NCBI GenBank assembly: GCA_958450365.1
Contig: CAUEEP010000935.1
Coordinates: 1,190,001-1,254,000, forward strand
Direction: 5' to 3'
From: Mesorhabditis belari
Taxonomy: Eukaryota > Nematoda > Chromadorea > Rhabditida > Rhabditidae
Length of the DNA stretch: 64,000 nucleotides
A model generated the notes under the pieces. The model was not told the origin of the DNA. It saw only the letters and a list, made by a program, of their open reading frames with translations, and ran no database searches. Below, in pieces: positions 46,948 through 64,000 of this stretch. The number at the start of each line of letters is the position of its first letter. Position 1 is the first letter of the stretch. Made by a program: the position numbers and the translations under genes.

Positions 46948-47519
46948 GGTCACTTTTGTCTAAGCACATTATCTAGAGAATTTGCGGCTAAAATGTAAGG
47001 ATGGATTATTTCTTGTATAAGGACATCGTTTCTATGTTATTTGTATTCGGTTACTTTTGTTATTATGAAAATGAATTGTTTTAAAGATCTCATCAGAAAA
47101 TCCTGCCAAAATAAGAAAATTTATTAAATTAAAATTTCACTTTAGTAAACCCGATTTCAGGAAACTGTACAAGGGGGTAAAATTCCTAGACTGTGGTTAT
47201 TTGGCAGTGGCAATGAATGAGATTTGATTTTTGTGACGAGGAGATGGTCAAACGATGTATAAGGACCCTGTATAAGGACAAAAAGCATTTAACACCAAGT
47301 TTTTTAAATATAGAAATTTCTTTCAAGTAGAAATCAATTCTTTTAGACAAAAAAGAAATGATTGAAAGAAAATTTCATGAGCAACATGACAAAGACTCTT
47401 ATGAAAGAAAGAATTTTTGAAAGAAACAATTCAATTGTCGGGAGAAATCGTGAAGTTTTTGCATGAATTCATAAGACCAAAAAAACACTTTCCACGACGT
47501 CAAATTTCTCTTTAATACA

Positions 47520-47572
47520 TACAGTACTGGACAATGAAATATGATATTTGAAAAACGATCGTCACTTTCGTG
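47520..47572. mobile_element. MITE family C end fragment
   Basis: ACAGTACTGGACAATGAAAT and the next 35 bp of family C, then unrelated sequence. Confidence 0.8.
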
Positions 47573-47706
47573 AGGGTTAGTGAGGGATTTTAAAATTGAG
47601 TTCAAAAGTAGATAGTTTTTCATTATCTTTATTGTGATGAGCTGTGGGAAAAATTGAAATTCAGATGTCGATTATCTCTTCCGAATTTCGGCTGAGAAGG
47701 CGGAAA

Positions 47707-47767
47707 AACCCCCAAAAAAAAAAAAAAGGGGGTTTTAAAAAAATATATTTAAAAAAAAAAAAAAAAA

Positions 47768-47818
<51 letters not shown>

Positions 47819-47850
47819 TTAAAAAAAAAAAAAAAAAAAAAATTAAAAAA

Positions 47851-47927
<77 letters not shown>

Positions 47928-47952
47928 GGATTTTAAAAAAAAATTTTTTTAA

Positions 47953-48000
<48 letters not shown>

Positions 48001-48205
48001 AAAAAAAAAAAAAAATATTAAAAAAAAAAATATTTTTTTTTTTTTTTTTTTTTTTATTTTTTTTTTTTTTTTTTTTAAAAAATTTTTTTTTTTTTTTTAT
48101 AAAAATTTTTTTTAATAAAAAAAAATAATAATAAAAAATATTAAAAATATATAATTTTTTTATTTTTAAATAAAGGGGGGGGGGGGTTGTTTTTTTTTTT
48201 TTTTT
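47707..48205. repeat. A/T homopolymer block
   Basis: About 500 bp of almost pure A and T runs with a few G islands (GGGGGTTG end). It looks like low-quality or collapsed sequence rather than biology. Confidence 0.9.
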
Positions 48206-48275
48206 AATTTTAACCCCAAATGATCTTGAAGCTCTAGTGGATCCCTGACGTTATCTGTGCTACCCATAAATTACA

Positions 48276-48545
48276 TACCGTAAATACTGTAATAGTACCC
48301 CACCCCCCTCGTACAGTCGCGTAGTCGCAAAAGTTTTTTAGTATTTCATTTTTTTTCAAAGCGCCCGCACTTTCAAAAAATGCGTCTTTGGTATCAAAAA
48401 ATAGCTGAAATTCAGGGCTATTTTTTGATACCTAAACGCGCATTGTAGCATAAACCAGTGTCGAGAAAAACTCGTTCAAAGCTAGACTACGCAACACTCC
48501 GCACCGTCATTATGGGGGTGGGGTACTATTACAGTGTTTACGTTA
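48276..48545. mobile_element. MITE family D, copy 3
   Basis: Ends TACCGTAAATACTGTAATAG and a mutated right end TTTACGTTA. Confidence 0.9.
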
Positions 48546-48655
48546 TATTATATCGTGTTGCTTTTTATTGGCCCTTTTCGTGTTATGTGTATGAATTTAT
48601 GTGTATTAATCTTAAATCTAGCGCACTTTATCTCGGGTCCTGAATAAAGTATCTA

Positions 48656-48886
48656 CAGTACTGGACAATGAAATATGATATTTGAAAAACGATCGTCACT
48701 TTCGCGCGTCTGTAACTCCCTTGTCTTTGAGTTTAAACTATTAGTGTTAAACATTTTCTGAAAGCTCTTTTCAAGGGCTACACAATGGTAATATTAATAT
48801 TTACAAATACGGTAAAGACAAGGGAGTTACAGACGCGCAAAAGTGATGATCTTTTTTCAAATATGATACATCATTGTCCAGTACTG
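48656..48886. mobile_element. MITE family C, copy 2
   Basis: 231 bp, TA flanks, ends CAGTACTGGACAATGAAATA as in copy 1 at 13743. Confidence 0.93.
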
Positions 48887-49130
48887 TATTCAAATTGTTT
48901 TTTTTTTTAATTACTCAAAGAAAATAGTTTAATTCTGCAAACAAAAAGCTTTCAAGCTTTTCAATTCCACATACGCTTTTCCCATTTCAAGAATAAAAAA
49001 TATTTATCATAAACCACACAAAAATAGATTCAAACTGCACAACCCGTGAGTCACTAAACTATTGTAAAAAAAAATGCTATACAATGCTATAGTATATAAA
49101 GAAAATTCGAAATTCTAGAGTCAGAGCGAC

Positions 49131-55329
<6,199 letters not shown>

Positions 55330-55330
55330 A

Positions 55331-56030
55331 AAGAAACGATAGCCGGTGGAATTGAACCCTTGACCTTCTGATTAACTAGGGAAATGCACGAAATTCTCGT
55401 GAGCTTTCCAGATCACATACATCTTACTAACAAGGGAAGTTTAGCTGGCTGAGCCGGCCAAATGACATGCAAATTGCACCATTCGAAGCAGGATTTCACG
55501 TTGATTCCGAATCTGCTTTTCTGTTTTGGCTGAACGCTATTCTGGCAGGAGTTATCAGCGTCTAAAGTTTTGTTAAGACTCTGAAAATATAGGTTTTTGA
55601 GTCTTAGGCACCTTCTGCGTGGCCTCGATTCTGGTAGACCGTGGCCGTGCCGGTAGAGCGTCTGTGTCCGAGGCCAAAGATCAAAGTTTGATTAAACTGT
55701 GATCTCGGAAGCTGGTCGATGTCCGAGAACACAAAGAACGCGTTTTCACATTGGGGGAATATAAGCAAAAAAAATCCGAGACGGGGACTCGAACCAGACG
55801 CTCTACCGGCCGGCTACCAGAATCGAGACCGCGCAGAAGGTGCCTAAGACCAAAGAACCTATATTTTTAGAGTGCTAACAAAACTTCAGATGCTGACAAC
55901 TCCTGCCAGAATAACGTTCGGCCAAAAAGGGAAAACAGATTTGGAATCAATGTGAAATCCTGGGTCGAATGGTACAAGTTACATGTCATTTGGCCGCCTC
56001 AGCCAGCTGACCTTCCCTTGTAAATCAAGT
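55331..56030. repeat. Large imperfect palindrome with tRNA-like arms
   Basis: Arms about 55430-55690 and 55775-56030 are inverted copies (CCGGCCAAATGACATGCAAA, GATTCCGAATCTG, CTGGCAGGAGTTATCAGCGT). The left outer part (55331-55463, minus) is tRNA-like: CCGGCTCAGCCAGC, B box GGTTCAATTCC and an intron-like insert in the anticodon arm. The right arm has a second one (55775-55820, minus) with GGTTCGAGTCC. Confidence 0.75.
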
Positions 56031-56153
56031 ATGGAGATTCATAATAAGCTTGCAGACGCGTAAAAATTTAATTGAAATTTCGAAGATAAGCTTGAAAGAG
56101 TGCTTTTCAAACACTGGAATATGGGATATTTAAAGCAAAAAAAAATCAAAATA

Positions 56154-56220
56154 TGGGAACGGGACCGAACTCCGATCTTACGACCGAGAGACCGCTCCAC
56201 TATCCACTAGGCCACCGGTG
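56154..56220 (-). pseudogene. tRNA-like sequence
   Basis: Minus-strand A box TGGCCTAGTGG, B box AGTTCGGTCCC. About 67 nt; the anticodon stem is not convincing. Confidence 0.45.
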
Positions 56221-56884
56221 CGCATATCGCACTGATTGAAAAGCACCCTTTAAAGCTTCATTTCAATTTTCTTCAATTCTTTAAATTCTTTAAAGCTTCG
56301 AAATTTCAATTTAATTTTTACACGTTTCCAAGCTTATTTTGACGGATTTTGATTTCAGATTATGAATCTCGATACTCTATTTGGTAAGCTGTAAAGCTCA
56401 CGGGAAGTTCGTGCCTTTCCCTAGTAAAATACAAGGCTCATAGCCAGTCGGCAGATTTGGTGAAAACTGGATTTGCTTAATTAAAATTGAAGAATACTCC
56501 ATAAAAAACACTTCTTAAGAAAAGACTTGAAGTGACAGTAAACACTAATGCTGACAGCTTGGCCTTTAAGACTTTAGGAAATTTTTGCTGATTCAACCCA
56601 CCCCTCACGTTTCGCTGGTGTTCCTGGCTCCTTTTTTGCCATTAAAACTTATCTCAAATATGAATAAACTTCTAGAATGAGTTAAATGAAAGCTAAATGA
56701 AATTCTGAATCATTGAAACATTTTTGTGGCCAGCTTTTGAGCAGCTGAAAGTTGAGCGCTGATAAACTAATCACAAGAACTACAGGAAGTACAATGAAGA
56801 ATTGTGAAATATTGATTGGGAAAGAATTTAATGTAAAGTGTACAAGTGAATGAAAACTAAACTAATTTAAGCGGAAAACGCTCA

Positions 56885-59800
56885 CTAAAGTTCGCCTTTT
56901 CCACTGGGTAGGTCCACGTTGTTCATGCAATCTAGGCGCACCCCTTTTTGCCTATGGCTGCGCAGAGATGGACAGACAGACAGACAGACAGACGGACAGA
57001 CGGACAGACGGACGGACAGACGGACGGACAGACAGACGGACGGACGGACAGACGGACGGACAGACAGACGGACGGACAGACAGACGGACGGAGAGACCGA
57101 CGGAGACAGACGGACGGATGGACAGACGGATGGGCAGACGGATGGACAGACGGATGGACAGACGGATGGACAGACGGATGGACAGACGGACAGGCAGACA
57201 CTTCTGCTTAGATGATAGATCCTCATCCAAACCCACCTTGCCGCAGCTGTAGCGTGAACAAGCCTTTCAATTGTGTATGCAATGGAATATTCAAGTGAAT
57301 GCATGGACGAATTTTGATCAAATTTTGTTCAATCTGTTTACAATCGTTAATAACAGGCTTAATCTTTCTTTTGGACAAAAGGCCAACTATTGGATACACA
57401 ATAATATTGCCAAGAAAAACCCGTTTTTTTTTTCGTTTTAAACTTCAAGATTTCATCAGTACTAATTTCTTCACACCCATCAAAAAAAGAATGAAAACAT
57501 TGGAGAAGCAAAGAAAAACGTAATTATTTTTGGGGTTTTTAGGTGAGAAAATTGCTGTCGCTGGGAAATTTGTGTTGATTTTGAGGTCTTTTCGTTTTTT
57601 TTTATAGGAAATAGTACATTTTGCGGGAAAATTCTCATAGTGAGACTAATTGACTTTTGTCTTTGTCTTTAGTACTTTGTCAACTAGTAACTGCTCTTAA
57701 AATAGACGCAGTTTTTTAAAAAAAAATAGCTTATTTGTATCTTATTTGTTTTATTGTGAAATAAAGAATACGGGCACGGAGGAAAGCGGTCAAAAGAGTG
57801 TTTTAAGGGCAGAACAGGTAAGGCTAGGCTTTGCTTGGCCCTAGCGTCCCTTGGAAAATCCCTTGGAATCCCTCGGTTGGAAAATTCCTGGCAATAAACA
57901 AACGCCATATTTTAGCTCTTAACATTAAGTCGAGTTTCAAATAATATTGGGTTGAGGAGTATGAAATGGTGGCGTCTTCGGACGAGCTTTTGAAAAAACT
58001 GAATTGTTCATCTGAAGACGTCCGAAGTAAACTAAAGTTCATCCGAAGATGTCCGAACTAAACTAAAGCTCATCCAAAGAAGTCCAAACTGAACTAAAGC
58101 TCATCCGAAGAAGTCCAAACTAAACTAAGGTTTGTCCGAAGAAGTCCAAACTTCTAAAGCTCATCCAAAGACGTTCAAACTGAACTAAAGATCATCCAAA
58201 GACATTCAAACTAAACTAAAGCTCATCCAAAGAAGTCCAAACTAAACTAAAGCTCATCCAAAGAAGTCCAAACTGAACTAAAGCTCATCCAAAGAAGTCC
58301 AAACTGAACTAAAGCTCATCCGAAGAAGTCCAAACTGAACTAAAGCTCATCCGAAGAAGTCCAAACTAAACTAAAGCTCATCCAAAGACATTCAAACTGA
58401 ACTAAAGCTCATCCAAAGACGGACGTTCAAACTAAACTAAGGTCATCCAAACTAAACTAAAGTTTGTCCAAATATACATTTCATAATCCTCAACTCAATA
58501 GAAAGATGTTCCTTCATAAGTTGTTGCTGGGAAAACAAAAGAATGATGAGAACCGAGATTCATACCCGATTACCGCTTTACCAATGAGTTACAACTTTTC
58601 CCAAAGTCCAGGCCTTTTTCATTTACTTGCCTTCCTTTTTGCCTTACTGCCTTTCTAACTTCCCTACTTCACCTACTTCACCAATTTTAAAAACTTACAC
58701 AAAAACGGATCGAATAAGATCATTTGTATCCAACAAATAATCAAGTGTGTGCTCATGGCCATTCAGGCTCATCCAGTGATTGTTTAAAGGAGGAATTGTG
58801 AAAATAGAGATTCAATCAATAATGGAGTGAATCTTTGAAAAGATTTTGACGCAAAAGATATGAAATTTTTTGTAGACGAGAAAATGAGAGGATTTGAATG
58901 GACTTGGGGGTTTAGGCATTCCATTTAGAAGCCCTATTTCAATTGGAAATCCCGAAAAGATGCTCGACACACGCAAAATAGATAAAATAAATAAAAATTT
59001 GCGGTATTCTATAATTATTGGTGCTGGATTTGAATTTTAAAAGCAGTTAATCTAGTTTGGGGGTTTCTATCTTTCAATGCTTGAACTGGGAACTCGGATT
59101 TGGTGTTCAGTATTCGACTTCTTTTCTTCTTTTCAGTAGATTAACTCCCAAGCGCCAAGTTCAACCCTAATCTGTTAAATATTATGTAAAATATTGAAGC
59201 CCTTAGTCTTAGCGACATTTATTTATTAAATTTTAGATTTTAAATAGATTTTTCAATTGAAAACAGGTTTAAATAGGTGGGCGCGATGAGCGTTTACCTC
59301 CAGCGCACTTACAATGCTTCTTTGAAGAGCTAGGTGGCTTTGCTCAGGATGGTTTAGATCTAGAAATGTTCCCCAAGATTTCAGCTTCAAAATACTATAT
59401 AGTGAATTCAATTTCGATCTGGGTTTTAGCTGGAAAGTGGAGCTTCTTTCGCAAAGTGTCGCAAAGTGCGATGAGCGTTTGCCTCCTGCGCACTTACCAT
59501 GCTTCTTTGAAGAGCTAGGTGGCTTTGCTCAGGATGGTTTAGATCTAGAAATGTTCCCCAAGATTTCAGCTTCAAAATACTATATAGTGAATTCAATTTT
59601 GATCTGGGTTTTAGCTGAAAAATCGAGCTTGTTTCGCAAAGTGTAAAAAACTCTTTGATCACCCTGTAGTACTCATTCAAGAGCTTGTAAAATGAGTTGT
59701 ATATCTCCAATCAGGAAACTTTTAATAGAGAAATGTAGCCAAGATTAAGGGCTTTAATATTTTACATAACTTTTAACAGATTAGGGTTAAACTTGGCGCG

Positions 59801-62513
59801 TGGGAGCTAAGCTAATAAAAAGAAGTCGTAAAAAGAAGTCAAAATATAGACCAAAGCTGAGACTTTTTCATGAGTCTCTACAATGCTGGATAAGGTCTTC
59901 TACCTAGTTTCGAGCGCACCTTAGGTCTATAAATCGAGACGTGTGGAAACGTCTCGTCCAGAGAGGAGGGAAGTTAACTGCCTCTGGAGTAAGGAGTAAG
60001 GAGATCGAGTGCGTTCTGGTGTAATGGTTCGCACATTTGCCCGATAAGCTCTGGGCTTGAGTCCCAGAGTTTTTGAGTCAATCAACTATTACAATACAAT
60101 GTTTACATTGCTGGACTTACAAAATCCCTACCGATTAGCAAAGAAGAGATTGTTCTCAAGCGCCAAAAGGGTTTCCATTTGGTAAGTGTTCATATCGGAT
60201 CCATCTCTGAAAATCTCTGAAATCGATCTTCTCGCAAATTTGGGTCTTTTCATTGCAAAAAGCCTATGCAAGACGTCAAAGCTAATTTAATTCTTATTCA
60301 CATCAATATTCTCCAACTACGAGATAAAAGACTTTATCTAGTCGATCCATAAGTTACAGTTATTTCCTTTGATGGAAAGTTCTAACCTGACTTCCGACTC
60401 GGTCGTTGACCAAAACTTTATACGCCCAATATAAAAAATGTCACATTTTATGTCTAGTTTTCGAAAAACATCTTGGCTCTTGAAAATCTTTTGATCCATA
60501 AAAGTTACAGGCCTGAAGCCCCAAAAAAATGTGCGACCAAAGCGCCCCTGAGCGGACTCTCTACATTCAATTAGGTTCTAGAAAAAAAATTAGCAAAAGA
60601 TCTGAAAGCTTCTAGCATCTCTAGGAAAAGCCAAAAAAAATCTTGCGAATTTTGTTGTTCTCGTTGCTATGATCGTTGCTATTGTTAAATTCAGCTAAAC
60701 TCAGTCAGTTTTATTCGTAAATAGTCAGCTAAACTATTTACGAATAAAAGTAAAACATTTCTAACTTTTACAATACTTTAAAAACAAACTTTCTCGTAAT
60801 AATCGGATCTTTCCAAGGTTTTGAGTGATGCACAGGATAAGTTGAAGCTGTTGATGGAACTTTATCAAGTGACTGAAAAAAAATGAGCTTTCTAAGCTAA
60901 AAGAGCTTTTAGAAGAGCTAAAAGAAAATTCTATTAGATTGATTCTGTTGGATTTCTTTTCTTTCTTTCTTTTCTTTCTTTTCTTTCTTTTCTTTCTTTT
61001 CTTTATTACATAGAAATCTTCTTATTTCTTCCGATTGAATAGGTCTAAATGGAAAGAAAGATTAAATGAAAAGAAAAGAAAAGAAAAGACAATGGAAACA
61101 AAATTTGTCTTTCATTCTTTCATTCGAGATTTTCGGGATTACCTAAAATAGAAGAAAATAGGGTATTTGAAGAGAATTTCATGTACCATTCAAAGCTATT
61201 TTGAGCAATTTCAAATTCAAGCACTTACCCCGAAAGACCAGCTACTGTTTAGACTGGAATGGTTTGCTTTGAGGTAACTTGGTGGCTCTCTTGATGGCGA
61301 TCGGCTCAGATCACTGTCCGATCTAAAAAACAAATCATCATTTATTTCATTTTGTGAAAGAGTCGATGTAGAACTCTTTTTTTATATATTCTGGAATCTT
61401 GATGAACACTTTTTATCGACCTGAGCGGCAATAGATGATGCGGTGGAGGACCCAGCTTTGATGAAGGGATTGTGTCACGGCGGAAATCCCTAGAAATTCG
61501 ATCATAGAAATTCGATCATAAATTTTAAGAAATGAAATTCCGCTAAGTCTTGCAGAGTTTCGAAATTTTGGGGTTTTAAACCTCGTATTCGTCTGTTGAT
61601 TCCTCAAAAGGGTGGTCCGGGTCGAGCGCACGACGAGCAATGGACTTTTCTGATGGCGGTTTGGCGTTATGATATTTGGAGTCCTGTTATAGTTTTCAGA
61701 TTACATTCAACTTTTACAACTTAATGTAAATAAATTTAGATTGTTAGATTGCCAATGAAAAAAGAGACGGACCTTTTATACGCACTGCCAAAAGCAATCC
61801 AACTTTGAGCTCAAATATCTTGGTGTTGGGCTATTCAATTTAAAGAGTTTTTGTACCAATCGATAGAGAAAGACTTGGCCCATTCAATGACACCAAGAAT
61901 ATTTAAATTGGACTTACGGACCTTTTATACGCACTGCCACAATCAATCCAACTTTGAGCTCAAATATCTTCGTATTAGGATGTCCAATTTAAATATTCTT
62001 GGTGTCATTGGATGGGCCAAGTATTTCTCTATCGATTGGTACAAAAACTATTTAAATTGAACAACCCAACACCAAGAAATTTCCAATGGATTGCCAATCG
62101 CAAAAGGGGCGGAGCGCGTATAAAAGGTCCGTCGTCCCGCCCCTTTTGCCATTGGTAATCTAACTTTGAGCTCAAGTTTCTTGGTGTTGGGTTGTTCAAT
62201 TTAAATAGTTTTTGTGTCAATCGATAGTGAAAGACTTGGCGCATCTAATGATACCAAGAATATAGAAATTGGACATAGCAACATGAAGATATTTGAGCTC
62301 AAAGTTAGATTACCAATGAGAAAAGCGGGGGGTGAGTATCAAGTGTCCGATAACCGTTAAAAACATCACACAAAAAAACACTTCCTACCTCTTATTAGCG
62401 TTGTTTTCCTTGTCCTTATTCGGATAGATGAGATGACTCGGTGGTGGAGCTGCCGGGGCGATGGAGTGCGCGAAATCCTTGTGATTTCCGCCTTTCTTCC
62501 ACTCGGAAAACAT
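56885..62513 (-). CDS. Protein of unknown function, 8 exons, 229 aa
   Basis: Exons 62389-62513, 61582-61683, 61229-61322, 60790-60872, 60132-60206, 58701-58767, 57237-57333 and 56885-56931 join in phase (690 nt). The first five have good splice sites. Exon 6 uses a weak acceptor (GGATGAG), and an ATG just before it could instead start a separate short gene. The N-terminal 140 residues look disordered: [18 protein letters not shown], Pro-rich [18 protein letters not shown], a basic run, then [17 protein letters not shown]. The rest is predicted helical ([35 protein letters not shown]) and ends [18 protein letters not shown] faintly recalls the SS18 N-terminal domain, but not enough to assign it. 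A TTTCAG about 55 bases before the ATG may be a trans-splice site. A role as a regulatory or scaffold protein is only a guess. Confidence 0.65.
56968..57200. repeat. GACAGACGGACG satellite in the last intron of the 229-aa gene
   Basis: 4-bp based GACA/GACG repeats, higher-order 12-16 bp. It keeps frames open on both strands (Asp/Gly/Arg/Thr and Cys/Pro/Ser/Val runs), which are not genes. Confidence 0.95.
57947..58498. mobile_element. MITE (TTGGGTTGAGGAGTATGAAA ends) filled with a minisatellite
   Basis: TA flanks; the inverted ends agree at about 19 of 22 positions. Between them 58020-58470 is about 17 copies of a 27-bp unit (AACTAAAGCTCATCCAAAGA plus AGTCCAA). No coding capacity. Intronic in the 229-aa gene. 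Confidence 0.88.
58552..58612 (-). pseudogene. tRNA-like remnant
   Basis: Minus-strand TAACTCATTGG resembles an A box; the B box part is GGTATGAATCTC. Too degraded to fold. Confidence 0.25.
59116..59840. mobile_element. Element with inverted ends around tandem GATCACCC units
   Basis: Outer arms of about 100 bp (AACTCCCAAGCGCCAAGTTC, GATTAGGGTT, AGCCCTTA) are inverted at 59150-59215 and 59715-59810. The core is two about 180-bp direct units ending CTTTGATCACCCTG, the reverse of 27232-27652. Confidence 0.78.
60012..60075 (+). pseudogene. tRNA-like sequence with GAT anticodon position
   Basis: A box TGGTGTAATGG as in tRNA-Gln, and the same TGCCCGATAAGC anticodon-loop core as 49620-49690. B-like GCTTGAGTCCC in a CTCTGGG/CCCAGAG stem. 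Confidence 0.45.
60955..61015. repeat. TTCTTTCTTTC microsatellite
   Basis: TTTC-type run in an intron of the 229-aa gene. Confidence 0.9.
61780..62330. mobile_element. Cluster of inverted and direct copies of one MITE-like unit
   Basis: At least three copies, in both orientations, of a roughly 170-bp unit. Each has AACTTTGAGCTCAAATATCT, TTGGTGTTGGGTTGTTCAAT, ACCAATCGATAG and ACCAAGAATATTTAAATTGG. It fills intron 1 of the 229-aa gene. Confidence 0.82.
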
Positions 62514-63119
62514 CGTCTTCGCCCGCTTTCCCCTCTTTCACTCCAACATTTGCCCGTCTCGAATCTCCTGAAATTCTCTAATATTTCTTTCGCCTCGATT
62601 TTCTCTTCTAGACGATGATTGTGAAAAAGGTTTCCGGTCCTTTTCCCCCTTTTGAAATGCTTGGAAACCCCCTTGGATACGGCGTCATCTTCTCATCGTT
62701 AAACGTGAAAAAAATGGCCTTATGAGGCTTTGAGAGGAGAAAAACTCGTTGAGCATTGAAAGTTTCCGGTCATTTCATCGAATGACGAGAGTTAAAGGAG
62801 TTGGAAAGGATTGTTTGTGGATAACTGTTCATAAAATATCTTAAAAATTGATTTCTAGAGAAGCAAAAGCAATATTCTAGAGAAGTAAAAGCTAGATAGG
62901 CTAAATTGAAAATTTAACATTGATTTGGTAATTTTAAGCGATTGCTTTGAAAGCAGTTGATCTGAATTCAAATTAGGATAATGGTAAGCCAGGTTTGAAA
63001 GAGTTTAGCTAAAATTTTAGCTAAACTAAAACTAAACTAGATACAAGAGTTAGTTAATTCTTTAGAATTCACAAAATCTTTAGTTTTTTTGAAGTTATCC
63101 AACATTTTACCACTTGATC
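62514..63119. other. Upstream side of the 229-aa gene
   Basis: Probable 5' UTR and promoter side (AATTTCAG acceptor near 62570 on the minus strand). AGCTAAA-rich repeats at 62990-63050. No other gene recognised. Confidence 0.4.
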
Positions 63120-63343
63120 TACCGTATTTTCTCTAATAGTAGTGCACCCTGAGCGTCGCCAAAATTGCTCGAAATCTCGAAAACCGCTTATCCGAATCTA
63201 TCGATGTGGGGTCGGAAAATGTAGCTGACGATGAGATCTTGTGGGGGATTTGAGTGTTGAGCTTCTGTGGAAACTTTGGAAACCGTAAAATAGTCACCAA
63301 CTTGGCTCGCCCGGGGTGCACTACTATTAGAGAAAATACGCTA
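63120..63343. mobile_element. MITE family G, copy 4
   Basis: TACCGTATTTTCTCTAATAG start and inverted right end; interior in reverse orientation relative to the 39-kb copies. Confidence 0.88.
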
Positions 63344-63547
63344 ATCAAACCGAAAAACCGTATTGGCTCACAGGAATTAATAATAAAAAAGTTTTTGAAA
63401 CAATATTTTCCCTATCTTCAGGTTTATATGATTAACGTAGAGTAAAGAATTGTGTAACCATTAAAATTTGAGACACTTTAGACTTTTACAAGTTTAATTG
63501 TAGAGACAAAACAACAGGGTGACAAAAAAATTATGGGTGCACTACTA

Positions 63548-64000
63548 TTAGGTTGATGCATAAGTGTTTTCGTTCCTTTTCGTCTGCCGTTTCAAGCCAA
63601 CAAATGCACGAATTAAACTACGGTTGATTTCATTAGAAAAAGCAATTATTTTTCTGCAAAATAACATTAAAACGGGTTTAAAAATATTTAATGCCTGGAT
63701 TTTCTTGAGAGTATGAAGTCGGGTAGTCAAAAAGGGCTAACTCGATGATGCGGTTTAGACACCTTAGCTAAAGAAAACCTATCTTCGTGTCAATAGATAA
63801 AAGATAGAGAAAAAAAACGTTTGATATTTCGCCAAAATTTCAGAGAAATTCATTCAGCCAATTTTTCCGTAGAGTTTTTTATAGATTTTTACGAAAAAGG
63901 CGTTTTTCACTCTCGAATTTGCTTGAAAGTGAACCGAAATTCATTTAAAAAGATGCAAATTGAACAAAAAAACACTTTTTTTATAGAGCAAACTATAGAT
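63548..64000. mobile_element. Mariner-related MITE cut by the window end
   Basis: TA then TTAGGTTGATGCATAAGTGT. No transposase frame in the part seen. The last bases (TATAGAGCAAACTATAGAT) match the inner part of the fragment at 14098. A 14-bp family G tail (GTGCACTACTA) precedes it. Confidence 0.78.

Noticed and set aside
56885..57304. Several 90-140 codon frames (Thr-Asp-Gly-Arg or Cys-Pro-Ser-Val) over the GACAGACGG satellite
   Set aside because: The repeat lacks stops in most frames; the true coding parts are the short exons at its two sides.
60815..60890. Plus-strand reading [20 protein letters not shown] to a stop, resembling a gene end
   Set aside because: It lies antisense to exon 4 of the minus-strand gene, which has a strong TTTTTTTCAG acceptor and joins in phase.

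Overview
The window looks like nematode nuclear DNA. It is AT-rich and gene-poor. Genes have many short exons with TTTCAG-type acceptors, and two of the families (a DUF229 sulfatase-like protein and an FMRFamide-receptor-like GPCR) are typical of worms. Mariner elements and TA-flanked hairpin MITEs fill most of the remaining space. The species cannot be named from sequence alone. Three gene models below were joined exon by exon with consistent splice phase from start to stop: a 461-aa SLC2-type transporter, a 569-aa DUF229 protein and a 353-aa CDKL1-type kinase. A fourth, of 229 aa, is also in phase but has unknown function and some weak splice sites.

Layout: 0.3-6.4 kb (minus strand) holds the transporter (840-5682), with a short-exon gene of unknown function just upstream of it (5809-6345). 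6.7-11.1 kb is a transposon graveyard: an inactive mariner, a terminal-inverted-repeat element holding a LINE fragment, and a tyrosine recombinase broken just before its catalytic tyrosine. 13.7-14.3 kb holds MITEs. 16.3-17.2 kb (plus) is a small zinc-knuckle gene. 18.3-24.4 kb holds several hairpin elements, a second mariner with frameshifts, and a relic mariner invaded by a 14-bp satellite.

24.9-34.7 kb (plus) is the DUF229 gene, its introns swollen by repeats. 36.0-36.2 kb has a Lys/Glu/Ala-rich coding fragment next to a very long poly-A/poly-G tract. 39.9-45.4 kb (minus) is a rhodopsin-like GPCR whose N-terminal half could not be resolved. 45.5-48.9 kb is a MITE cluster with one nested insertion and a 500-bp A/T homopolymer block. 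49.1-54.5 kb (minus) is the CDKL1-type kinase. 55.3-56.2 kb is a large imperfect palindrome with tRNA-like arms. 56.9-62.5 kb (minus) is the unknown 229-aa gene. The window ends inside a mariner-related MITE.

No operon-like biochemical pathway or defence system is visible; the genes are unrelated housekeeping, signalling and membrane genes. The unusual biology is in the repeats: (1) MITEs that take part in gene ends, one supplying a stop codon and one ending directly behind a stop; (2) MITEs that carry minisatellites inside their hairpins, one of them nested in another MITE; (3) about 17 tRNA-like loci that keep A-box and B-box sequence but not tRNA stems. All homology calls come from reading the sequence; no database search was run.
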